Assembly: GCA_003833135.1 (NCBI GenBank)
Contig: QZLH01000526.1
Span: 1 to 64,000, forward strand
DNA: 64,000 nt
Source: Oehlia diaphana
Lineage: Eukaryota > Glomeromycota > Glomeromycetes > Glomerales > Glomeraceae
Direction of reading: 5' to 3'
The position numbers and the translations under genes are program-made. The notes under the pieces are model-generated. The model was not told where the DNA came from, ran no database searches, and worked only from the letters and a program-made list of their open reading frames with translations. This document shows, piece after piece, positions 1 through 9,649 of the stretch. Positions within the stretch are counted from its first letter, which is position 1. Each line of letters begins with the position of its first letter.

Positions 1-137
1 TTGTATACGGAATCTATAGAAACGTACATAAAATGTATACAAAACGTATCCTTTCCGTATACATATTTCTTATAGGGAAGTAATTATACTTTTATTATTA
101 TGATTATGCCAACAGCAAATGTAACATGAACATAAAA

Positions 138-325
138 AAAGTTTATGGAGAAAAAGTTTTAAGAGGAAGGAAATATACTCAAGAAAGTGACATTCATGGA
201 TTTGCAAAAGTTTGTACAGGGCCTCCTCATTATCATGATATTGTGCATGATTAATTATTACCCATTAAGATTTACCAAGGATTAAGGTCAATATCATTAT
301 TGGAAAATAATTTAGATATAATTAA
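138..325 (+). pseudogene. Protein kinase C-lobe fragment (relic)
   Basis: Frame 1 from about 138 reads a stretch matching kinase subdomains VIII-IX of Rhizophagus TKL-like kinases: VYGEKVLRGRKYTQESDIHG, then FAKVCTGPPHYHDIVHD, a stop codon, and LLPIKIYQGLR. In intact relatives this is the activation segment APE region, the DIYGFG helix and the TGxPPYHD loop. The APE motif has degraded to GEK, part of the helix is missing and a TAA interrupts the frame. There is no N-lobe upstream and no start. It is a dead duplicate, or the tail of a pseudogene that begins before the window. Confidence 0.75.
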
Positions 326-345
326 GGGAAGTGATAATGAAAAAT

Positions 346-988
346 TTACTTCTCATAATTATTAGTAATACTCTTTCATATACTACTCAATCAATCTATA
401 TGTAAACTTTTAAAAATCTTACTGACCAAAATATGCTATTGATAATGAGATCATTCAGGTAATTAATGTTTTATTGTATTTATAAATGTATTCTTGACAT
501 GCTTATTAATGAATATGTATTTTTTTTTAATTTCTATCCTGTAGTTAATAATTTTTTTAGTTGAACTGATTAAATGAAGGAAAAAAAAAAAACTTTCAAA
601 ATATTCGGAAATTCACTACAGTATTTAATTGCATTGGTACAGAACATTAAACTTTGTAAAAGTGATTTAATCAAATGAAATTATATTTCCAATCAGTTAT
701 TATATAAGAATTATGAAAACCGATGAGAAATTGCCTGGAATCAATTATATAAAATATTATTTATATTATAAAATAAAAATTCAATTTTTTTATATTTACA
801 GTAATAATATTACGTGAAATTAGTAATTGATGCTTAAATGAAATAATTTTCAATCCTTAAAATTCAATTTAATGCGATGTTATAATATCTCTCTGTTATA
901 ATATCATTGTTTGTAAATATAAATATTAATCTTTTTTTTTACTAGTGCATTTTATTTCTAACTCTTCAAGCTCATTCGTATTTAAACG
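346..988. other. AT-rich intergenic sequence
   Basis: No coding potential, RNA gene or clear repeat was seen; only A/T homopolymers. Confidence 0.5.
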
Positions 989-1491
989 GTCCTATAATAA
1001 AATTTACTATTGAAGATTTTTTCGTGTTAAGCTATTTTATAGTATTAATTAAATTATTTTATAATAAATTTATTATTAACGAAGCTATATTTTCTTTCTT
1101 TAATAATTCTGGATATTTTTTAACATTTTCATTTCAAACTTTGCAAAATTACTCCAAATATCTATCTCTTTCACGAAATATCTTTTTTTTTTTAAAAAAA
1201 AAAGTCATTAATACTTCGAAATTAATAAATACTTTTTTTTCGTAAGTTTTGAAGGTATTTTATGTTTCTTGAAGATATCATGTATCTATTCAACTTTACG
1301 GCGTTACATAAATGCTAATAAAGCGTAAGTTATTAAATTTTATAGATTTCAGATAATTTAGTGGGAAAATGGTTTCCGTTTATTATAAAAAATCGTATTA
1401 CCATAAACAAAATTTAAACTCATGCCGGCAATTAATTTGAGGGGTTAGGATCGACATGTAGAATCTTCAATAGTAAGTTTTATTATAGGAC
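989..1491. mobile_element. Non-autonomous inverted-repeat element (MITE), 503 bp
   Basis: A 30-bp terminal inverted repeat beginning gtcctataataaaatttact lies at 989-1018, and its reverse complement lies at 1462-1491 with one mismatch. The interior is AT-rich and has no recognisable transposase; the small open frame inside is not convincing. I could not find an unambiguous target-site duplication at the two edges, so the family is left open. Confidence 0.65.
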
Positions 1492-4407
1492 TATACATAG
1501 TTTTGATTTAATTAGGCGTTACTCTACTTAATAATTAATGATTAATGACCCAAAGTATTTCCTTAAACGTATGAGTAGATCATGACCAAAAAAGAATATT
1601 TTTTGCAATTGTTTTGAAGATCTTTGGTTGGGAACTTCACGGAGTACCTATATAAAAATAAAATAATTTATTTACTTACTTTAATACCCTTTGCGTTATA
1701 AGGTACAAATAATTAAATAGGGAAAATGAAGGACTTGTTTTCTATTCTACGATAAATAAATTCATTTTCATGCTATTTTTAATCCAATTTTTTAAATTTT
1801 TCCTACAGAATATTTATTTTCACCATATTTTTTTACTTCACTTTATTATATCAATCATGTGTTAATGCTATTTCTAATGAAAATATCAGTCCATGATCCT
1901 ATTGGGCTGAACGATAACATTAAATAAAAATTTTTATCATTTTGTTTTGGGTGATCACTGAAATTATTCGTCGCATGTGTTATACCCCTTCGCGTTTATA
2001 TTATTTTTTTGTTCTAATTTAACTAAACTAAAGTTATACCCATATTATTAACTTGATATAATGATAAAATTTCACTTTCACACCATTTGAGAGAACATAT
2101 AAAGAATAATTGATATAACGATATTTATAAATGATTTACATACGATCCCAATATATCTTTATATCGGGATTGAATGTATAAAAATATGTTTGTTATTTAG
2201 AATAATAATAACTTCGATATTATAAAATTTCTTACCGTATTTAAAAATTTTATAGTAATTTTTGTATTAATAATATCTGATAATCGTTCATATAAAATAG
2301 TATTAGAATGATTTTATTAAATTAGACACAAAATTATTATATTAATATTTTTATAATTATTTAAGCTTATTAAGTTTGTCGAACAAAATAATGTACTTTT
2401 ATTAAGAATGCATTCATATGTTAAAATTCTGTATCAAATTAAATCTAAAGGTTATATAACGTATTATGTGATTTGAAACCTAAAACCTTATTTAGTCATA
2501 AAAAAAATTTTACTATTCGTTAATATTTAAAGTTCCCTGTCGTGTTCAATATTTATTTGTTTTTCTTGCGAATTGTTTATGACAAAATAACAAAATGATG
2601 TTTATAGGAAGTAATTTAGCAAATGAAAGAAACGGGAGATCAAACTGCAAATTTATTAGAAATTAAGAATAATAACAATAATACACCGTTCGATGTCGGA
2701 TCAATTTTCTAACCAGCTATAGTAAAAATGATTCGATAAGCAGGATTACGTGATCATTAACCAATAAAATTTAAGTAACATGATGCGGTAAATCTTAATT
2801 TTGGCCAGAACTATAAATATCTTAATTTCGGCTGAAGTTATGTATTACTTATATCAATTAAAAATATTTTATATTCATTTTCATGAACTCCATGACTTAA
2901 AACTATGATGAAAAAATTAAATTATAGCGTATATTAGTTTATTGACATGAAATTTTTTGAAATTCAATATAATAAATATTCTATAGAAACCTTCAATTTT
3001 CCTAAATATGTTTATAATATTTTTACAATATAATAGCCATATCACATTAGCATTCTGTTATTTTCGTTCTAACTATATGCTTACAATATGTAGATGCATC
3101 GCACCTTGTCACGTGATCATAATCGAAATTTTCGCTATACTGGATATCCAGATAAACCGGATATTTTTAGTGGAACCGATAGATCCAGTTTATCAAATTT
3201 CACTGTGTATATGTATCTGCTTTAAATATTTTATTGTATTTGAATATTCTTATTTAATATCTAAAAATCGTATCAAGTTGCAATTATATTTTTGTCACCA
3301 ACTGCGGGAAATTGTGAGATTTTCACTGGAATTTAGAACTGGAATACTAGAATACCGTTGGTAACTTAATGGAATACTGGAATATCATTAATCAGAATTC
3401 TAATAGAACGTATTCCAAAATTAATTTCAAAGTGAAGCCTAATGACTGAGTAGACTGTTCCTAATAAAAGAAGAAAAAAAGGAACATTAGCAATGTTCTC
3501 AAATTAAATAATGCAAAAAATACAAATAATAAAATTGATACCACCTAGGTTTGGCATTCAAGAGTGAAGAAGAATATTTAAGAAGCTGCCATTAGAAAAA
3601 GATGGAAGAAAAAGAGCATTAACAAAGTTTACGAACCAAAACTTACAATTTTCAAGTCAAAGCCATCTTTATTCTTGAAAAATGTAAATTTAAAAATCAG
3701 AAACACAAAATTTTAATAAAATCTTTTGATGTGACTTATGCTTCCGGTGTTCCATTGTATTCCTGTGAACCAGGAATACTAGAATTTGAACCTGGAATAT
3801 CTGTTTCCGGTTTCCAAATGCCAAACACTGCAGCAACTGGTTTAATAAAATGATTTGCATATATTTCATTAATTTGATCTATATATTATAAACATAAATA
3901 TCATAGTGATATTTATTTAGCGTCAATTAACTATAAATTTCAATTATAAGATATAAATACAATCATCATTATTTTATATCAAATTTTTTTTTTTCTTTTA
4001 GGTAATCAATGCTTCTTGTAATAAATCATGTTTCCCGCCTGTCGATACACTGCAACTCCGCAAAATAATCATTCCAAACAAATAAATGAACTTCAAAGAA
4101 AAAAGATTGTTAGTCACATGACTATCAATATGGAAACTTAACGTAATTTCAGATAAAGTAATACCTGAAATAATAGTTTATGACACAATAATAAATAATT
4201 ATAATCATCGGATTTATATTTTAATCTAAAAGAAATTTTATTAACATTTAAATATAACAAAAAATTTAATAAATAATTCTGTTTTACATCAAAAATTTTA
4301 TTTTGCAATAAAAGACAAGAATAATTTCCCACGGCCCACCCATATAAAAGAAATATGTTAAATCTGATCCTATCCTAATTCTAAGTTACTAATAAATGTG
4401 TACTAAA
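1492..4407. other. Gene-poor region with minor repeats
   Basis: No gene could be supported. A small hairpin sits at about 2142-2172 (atcccaatat / atatcgggat arms). Around 3340-3800 the motif ggaatactagaat recurs (about 3347 and 3774) with related ggaatactgg copies, which suggests a decayed repeat. The 118-codon open frame at 3008-3364 has no recognisable motif and atypical composition, so it is not called a gene. A TCACATGA palindrome lies near 4113. Confidence 0.4.
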
Positions 4408-5838
4408 TTAAAATGCTTTTTGAATCCATTCAAAATCATCAAAAGCGTACAAATTATCATTGAATTTTTTAATTATTCCTTTAGATTTATAACTTTCTAT
4501 TAAATCAGTATATTCATTTTTACACATTTGAGTGGTTTGTAATAACATTGGATTCCTACTTTTCCAATTATCAAAAAATAATTTTAAAGATTCTAATTTA
4601 GGTACATCATTATAATAAAATTTAAATTTAAATAAACCAGTTGGTGATGATTTGGTTAAAATTTCAAATAAATGATTCCAATCAATCGTAGCATAAATAA
4701 CCCAAACATCTTCAAAAATTATATATAATCCTTTTAAATGTTGACAACGAATTAATAAATTTTCTAATTCTAAAAAATTACTATTTATAAAAAGTAATTT
4801 AAGATATTTAAGCATTGGACAATTTAAATAAATAGATTGAATGATTCTTTTGTTATTAATCACATCATGACGTATCCTATCAATTTTTATTTCAGTAAGG
4901 TAACCACTGGTATTTTCAATTAAACTTGCTAAAACTTTGATTGGAACACTTCTCGCTTTTAAAATTTGTAAGGAAGGTAAAGATATATCTTCTAAATGAT
5001 TCCATGCCATATAAACGAAATTATCATTCAATTCTAATCTTTTTAAATTTATAAAATATGAAAGGAATTTTGTGATAGGTTGTTTGGTTGTCTCAAAATA
5101 TTGTATAGATTTTGCATGTTTAATTAATGAATTTTCAAAAACTTCACAAATTGATTCATTAATTCTATGATAATTAGCTAAAAAATGAACACTTAATAAT
5201 TTTTTTTGAGCTTCAATCAATTTAACAATTCCATAACTGTTATTAATTTTTTCATTAGAAAGTATAGAAAGTTCTATTTCTCTAATAGAATTGCATATTC
5301 CAATTAATCCAGTTATAATATCATTATCGTTCACGCTTATATTACAACTTAAAAATTGAAGTTCTGATAAACAATTTTTTGCTCCAGGTATAAGATGAAT
5401 TTCATAATTAAATCTATAAGGAATATAAAGGTGTGTAAATTTTGTATAAGGATTAATAAAAATATGAAAGATTTCTTTTCGAAGAATTGAAATTTTAGAT
5501 TTATCATCTATAATATTATTAATCATTTTTATGATTTCAATTAAATTTAAATATTTACAAAAATTAATATAATTAAATAAAGGTTTTGGATATGATTCAA
5601 TAAAGAAATCAAAAAATTGATTTAAATCCTTTGATCTTTCTGTTAAATGTGAAAAAATTACGTTTAATAATAATTTTTCTTTACCCTTCTTTAAATATTT
5701 CCAAGGATTTTTCCATAAAAGAGGAATAATTATTTCACACCAAATTTTATTAACTGAAAGGCATGAAAAAAGAGCTTTTTTATCATCTTGTAATTCTATA
5801 AGTATTAAATAAAGAACGTCCTTATTTAACACGGACAT
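4408..5838 (-). CDS. F-box/leucine-rich-type protein, 476 aa (F-box copy 1)
   Basis: An uninterrupted single-exon frame. Residues about 4-48 form an F-box: LNKDVLYLILIELQDDKKAL, then SCLSVNKIWCEIIIPLLWKN. F-box proteins typically bind Skp1 and recruit substrates to SCF ubiquitin ligases. The remainder is leucine/isoleucine-rich with irregular repeats of the form LxxLxLxxN (for example LKYLKLLFINSNFLELENLL near residues 341-360), consistent with a degenerate LRR-like substrate arm. The C-terminus carries a family block FFDNWKSRNPMLLQT followed by DLIESYKSKGIIKKF and DFEWIQKAF. The ATG was chosen because the F-box starts immediately after it and a poly-A run (sense strand) precedes it. It is the first of three tandem paralogues with the copies at 6.5 and 9.65 kb; a fourth is at 58.5 kb. 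The substrate is unknown. Confidence 0.9.
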   Translation of the reverse strand: MSVLNKDVLYLILIELQDDKKALFSCLSVNKIWCEIIIPLLWKNPWKYLKKGKEKLLLNVIFSHLTERSKDLNQFFDFFIESYPKPLFNYINFCKYLNLIEIIKMINNIIDDKSKISILRKEIFHIFINPYTKFTHLYIPYRFNYEIHLIPGAKNCLSELQFLSCNISVNDNDIITGLIGICNSIREIELSILSNEKINNSYGIVKLIEAQKKLLSVHFLANYHRINESICEVFENSLIKHAKSIQYFETTKQPITKFLSYFINLKRLELNDNFVYMAWNHLEDISLPSLQILKARSVPIKVLASLIENTSGYLTEIKIDRIRHDVINNKRIIQSIYLNCPMLKYLKLLFINSNFLELENLLIRCQHLKGLYIIFEDVWVIYATIDWNHLFEILTKSSPTGLFKFKFYYNDVPKLESLKLFFDNWKSRNPMLLQTTQMCKNEYTDLIESYKSKGIIKKFNDNLYAFDDFEWIQKAF

Positions 5839-5935
5839 TTTCGGTTTTTTTTTTTTTTTTTTTTTTTGGCGTTATTAAAAGAATACAAATGATTTGAATT
5901 AAAAGATTCAAATGACTATTTATATTTGTCATGTT

Positions 5936-5980
5936 TAACGTGTCACAATATAGGCGTAAATATGCAATTGTAGTCATGTG
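5936..5980 (-). promoter_or_regulatory. Shared upstream motifs of F-box copy 1
   Basis: Reading towards the gene, a TCACATGACT box (reverse of 5972-5981) lies about 135 bp before the ATG, followed by TTGTGACACGTTA (reverse of 5936-5948) about 100 bp before it. The same order and similar spacing occur upstream of the other F-box copies. The role is inferred from conservation only. Confidence 0.45.
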
Positions 5981-6499
5981 ATTTATTGTAACTCAAACAG
6001 TTGTTGGGCAAAATTATGACCAGCATTATTAAAGATCACGTGTATTTGTGTCGATCAAAAAATTAAACATTTTGCAGTTCCGGAAATTTCTATTATTAAA
6101 ATAAACACTTTTTGATTAGTAATGTTCGGCAAATGACTTGCTGATGATTCAAATGACAAATAACAAATGACGTCATCCCTTCACTTAAGTCATTTGAGAT
6201 TAATGTTGGTCAGCACTATAATTCTGGCCTACATTATTTATTAAAATCATGTGATAAGATGTCAACCAATCAAAATCAAATGACTGAAATGATTAAACGA
6301 CAAAAATGATTAGACAAATCCTTTAAATGGTTAGGTCATTTCCAAATACTCTTAACAATCAATCATAATACAATTTATATATAAAAATATCAAATGTATT
6401 TATTTCATAATGTTCTATAAGAAATTCATATGAAAAATATACTAAAAAAGAAAAGAAAAAAGAGAGAGAGGGAAATCTATATAAAATCTATTAATTCTA
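5981..6499. other. Intergenic spacer between F-box copies 1 and 2
   Basis: No gene. The spacer contains many short caaatgac/gtcatttg words (several between 6130 and 6340), a cacgtg at about 6035 and a tcatgtga at about 6247. Confidence 0.4.
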
Positions 6500-7906
6500 T
6501 TAATTCCATTCAAAATCATCATCTTTAAGATCATGTAAACTATAACTAAATTTTTTAATCACACCTTCCACTTTATACTTTTCTATTAAATCATAACAAT
6601 CAATACTTAATGGTGTTGTTTGTAATAACATTGGATGTTTACCTTTCCAATTATCAAAGAATAGTTTTAAAGTTTCTAATTTAGGTATACAAAAACAATA
6701 AAATTTAAATTTAAACAAACCAATTGGTGATGAATCAGTCAAAATTTTGAATAAATGATTCCAATCAATCGTAAAATAATTTACCCAAGCATCTTCAAAA
6801 ATAATATATAAACCCTTTAAATTTTGACAATGAATTAACAAATTTTCTAATTCTAAAAGGTTACTATTTATGAACAATAATTTGAGATATTTAAGCATTG
6901 GACAATTTTGATAAATAGCTTGAATAATTTTCTTGTTATTATTCGCGTCATGTCGTACTCTATCAATTTTTATCTCGGTAAGATATCCATTGGTATTTTC
7001 TATTAACTTTGTTAAAACATTTATCGGAACTCTACTAGTTTTTAAACTTTGTAAGTAAGGCAAAGATAAATTTCCTAAACATTTCCATGACCTATAACGA
7101 CTATCATCCAATTCTAATCTTTTTAAATTTACTAAAGATGAAAGAAATTCTGTGGTGGGTTGTTTGGTCATTTTAAAATATTGTATACTAATTGAATGTA
7201 AAATCAATGAACTTTCAAGAGCTTTACAAAATGATTCATCAATTTCTGAATAGATAAAACGAACACCAAATAATCTTTTAGAAGTTTCAATTAATTTAAT
7301 AATTCCATAATTATTATTATGCATTCCAATAAAGAGTTCCAATTCATTAACCGATTCGCATAATTCTGTTAATCCAATTATAACATCATCATTTATATTA
7401 GTGCTACAACTAAGAAATTTAAGTTCTGAAAAACAACTTTCGATTCCAGGAATAAGACTTGTTTGATAATCAAATTTACGAGGAATATAAAGATGTGTAA
7501 AATTTGTACTATTATTAATAAAAAGATCGAGTATTTCATTTTCAATAATTGGAATTTTAGTTCTTTCACATATAAAATTATTAATCATATTCTTGATTAA
7601 AGTGAAATTTAAATGTCTACAAAAACTAACATAATCAAATAATGGTCTTTTATAAGGATTTATATTATAATGATGAGTTAAATCATCTCTTGAATTCTTT
7701 GATAAATGTAAAATGATTACATCCAATAATAATTTCATGTTCCTTCTTTCTCCATTCTTTAAATGTTTCCAAGGATTTTTCCATAAAATTGGTACAATTA
7801 TTTCACACCAAAATTTATTAACTGAAAGACATGAATGAAGAGCTCCCTTATCATCACGTAATTCATTTAATATCAAATAAAGTACATCTCCGTTTAGCTT
7901 GGACAT
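6500..7906 (-). CDS. F-box/leucine-rich-type protein, 468 aa (F-box copy 2)
   Basis: Paralogue of the neighbouring copy 1. The start at MSKLNGDVLYLILNELRDD is preferred over an in-frame ATG seven codons upstream (MLLYKKK) because all four paralogues align from MS/MA-x-LN and the upstream codons are poly-A derived. The F-box is at residues about 3-48 (SCLSVNKFWCEIIVPILWKN). A long LRR-like arm follows, including a block NCPMLKYLKLLFINSNLLEL that is near-identical to copy 1. It ends with FFDNWKGKHPMLLQT and DDDFEWN, so it is slightly shorter at the C-terminus than copy 1 (QKAF is missing). The frame is intact and single-exon. It is inferred to be an SCF adaptor; the target is unknown. Confidence 0.9.
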   Translation of the reverse strand: MSKLNGDVLYLILNELRDDKGALHSCLSVNKFWCEIIVPILWKNPWKHLKNGERRNMKLLLDVIILHLSKNSRDDLTHHYNINPYKRPLFDYVSFCRHLNFTLIKNMINNFICERTKIPIIENEILDLFINNSTNFTHLYIPRKFDYQTSLIPGIESCFSELKFLSCSTNINDDVIIGLTELCESVNELELFIGMHNNNYGIIKLIETSKRLFGVRFIYSEIDESFCKALESSLILHSISIQYFKMTKQPTTEFLSSLVNLKRLELDDSRYRSWKCLGNLSLPYLQSLKTSRVPINVLTKLIENTNGYLTEIKIDRVRHDANNNKKIIQAIYQNCPMLKYLKLLFINSNLLELENLLIHCQNLKGLYIIFEDAWVNYFTIDWNHLFKILTDSSPIGLFKFKFYCFCIPKLETLKLFFDNWKGKHPMLLQTTPLSIDCYDLIEKYKVEGVIKKFSYSLHDLKDDDFEWN

Positions 7907-7960
7907 TTTTTTTTTATAAAGGAGCACAAAAACGCTGTTTAAGTGATGCTTTTATCAATG

Positions 7961-8025
7961 TTTTACGTATCACAACTACAACATGATTGGCATAGTGCAT
8001 AATATACGTAATCGTAATCATGTGA
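7961..8025 (-). promoter_or_regulatory. Shared upstream motifs of F-box copy 2
   Basis: A TCACATGATT box at about 8016-8025 and GTTGTGATACGTAAAA at 7961-7976 (read on the minus strand) sit about 115 and 65 bp before the ATG, matching the arrangement of the paralogues. Confidence 0.45.
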
Positions 8026-8173
8026 ATTTGTGATTGGGCGTAAATCTACGAGACCTGCAAGACTGGAAATTGATCATAAGTTTGACGATCAATTAGATAA
8101 TTTTGACGAGAACCAATAATTTATACATTTACTTATTTATACATTTATACTTATTTTACACTCATACTTCTTT

Positions 8174-8280
8174 ATATTCTTGGCTAATTAGGAATAAGTA
8201 AAATTTTACTAGAATCGGATAAATAGATCGGCCGATCCGATTCTAAAGTAAAATTACACTATTCCAATTAGCCAGGATAT
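8174..8280. repeat. Imperfect palindrome / fold-back element, about 107 bp
   Basis: The arms tggctaattaggaata... and ...attccaattagcca flank a centre gatcggccgatc. Inner arms agaatcggat / atccgattct and aaaattttact / agtaaaatt also pair. The arrangement resembles a small fold-back MITE. A second 41-nt hairpin, cttgatatacatatatggtg with caccatataaacatatcaag, follows at 8344-8384. Confidence 0.65.
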
Positions 8281-8437
8281 AATTGATTTATCTTCTGCCG
8301 CAAAAGTATTGGTCTTTACAGTTTACATTGTACGATTAGTCTTCTTGATATACATATATGGTGGCACCATATAAACATATCAAGATGCATACCCGAACCT
8401 ATCAAGAACGATATTTTTGCTCCCTTTCCGTTTACAC

Positions 8438-8785
8438 AATAGTAAATATAGTATATTTTATTGTTGAATCTTATTTTCTTTCGCTTTTCATTCTAAAGGA
8501 TTTAAAAAAAAAACGATTAAAAATTTTAAAAAGCTACAGAACTATTACTAATACACTTGAAAAATAATATTGAGATTACAAATAAATCAATAAAAAAAAG
8601 TTTTCTCATTCGGAAAATGCAAATATTTTTTTAATTACTCATAATTTCAAAACCGTCTATTATAGTATAATCAATAGTTAATTTTTTACTGCAATATCCT
8701 AGGAACGGATAAATAATTAATTATAAAATTTGTTACCCAGTAGGTATAACTACATTTGCATAATCGTGTACAATGGTGATAATAT
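8438..8785. repeat. Dispersed repeat, copy A
   Basis: This stretch is closely similar in the same orientation to about 54650-54995. Shared words include aataatattgagattacaaa, tatagtataatcaatagtta and gtaggtataactacatttgc. There is no coding content. Confidence 0.7.
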
Positions 8786-9289
8786 CACTTTTTTGTACAA
8801 AATTTTCTTTTTCACTATTATTTTACGCATAATTTTTGGTAATAAAAATTACTTTTATTAAGCTTTATATTGTACATTGTAATAGGCAAAAAGAATATTT
8901 AAGGATTTTAAACATAATTAAATTTCAAGTTTTTTTATTTCAGCCAATGATTAAGTCGAAATTACGAAATAGTATAGCCTGGTGTATTTGGAAAAAAAAT
9001 AACAGATTACCAAGCGAATACGGACTTCAACCGAACGAACGAATTAACAGGACAAATCTTTGTTTAGCACAATTCGACATACATTCGGAAGCCCTGAATT
9101 TTCAAAAACTGATACATGTCATTTAGCCAATCTAAAACTGTATATCTTATTTTAATTTTTATAATTTAATTTCAAACATTAACTCTCCGTTGAAATTTAA
9201 ATCGATAATATATAACGATAATCTGGAATCGAAATTTTAACCAGATCGCAAATTTTAATTTCACATATCTGAATTCTATATTTCATCGA
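8786..9289. other. Unassigned sequence with an unrecognised open frame
   Basis: A 96-codon plus-strand open frame covers 8836-9126, and its second half is richer in GC than its surroundings. No domain is recognised. It adjoins the mitochondrial-rRNA-like segment, so it could belong to the same organelle-derived insertion, but nothing in the sequence proves this. Confidence 0.2.
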
Positions 9290-9385
9290 CTAACCTCGTG
9301 TTAGCAGTCGCAGTAATGCGAGGAGGGCTAGCGTTATCCGTCTTGAATGGGCTTAAAGTGTCTGTAGGCTGCTTGCAAAGGTAAA
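9290..9385 (+). pseudogene. Small-subunit rRNA fragment, probably nuclear mitochondrial DNA (NUMT)
   Basis: The segment carries the universal 530-loop region of small-subunit rRNA in altered form. gtgttagcagtcgcagtaat corresponds to the near-invariant GTGCCAGCxGxCGCGGTAAT, followed by gcgaggagggctagcgttat, then atgggcttaaagtg and ctgtaggctg. The order and spacing match organellar/bacterial SSU rRNA. Changes at otherwise invariant bases (CC to TT, CGCGG to CGCAG) show that it no longer makes rRNA. Only about 95 bp are recognisable. The wording agttcgc/gggcttaaag favours a mitochondrial origin over a bacterial endosymbiont, but the source is inferred. Confidence 0.7.
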
Positions 9386-9649
9386 TTAAACTTTGTTTAA
9401 GAGAATGCAAAACTCTCCAATATATCAGAACATAACTGCATTCCAGTCATAGAAACCGCTTTATAAAAATGAATTAACACTGTATCAATAATGGATAAAG
9501 AAATTTTTAAAAAATAAAATTAAAAAATCGAGATTTAGAGTTTTCAATATTTATTTATTATATAATAAAATGATTTTATAATATCCCCCATACATAAAAC
9601 TAATAAATATAAAAAATTTTTAAACAAAGTAGATAAGATAAACTATTGT
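9386..9649. other. Intergenic
   Basis: AT-rich sequence downstream of the minus-strand F-box copy 3; possible 3-prime flank. No feature seen. Confidence 0.4.

Noticed and set aside
1024..1245. 73-codon open frame
   Set aside because: It lies inside the 503-bp MITE, is A/T driven and shows no motif.
3008..3364. 118-codon open frame
   Set aside because: Cys/Ile/Phe-rich with no recognisable domain and no supporting splice or promoter signs; probably chance in AT-rich DNA.
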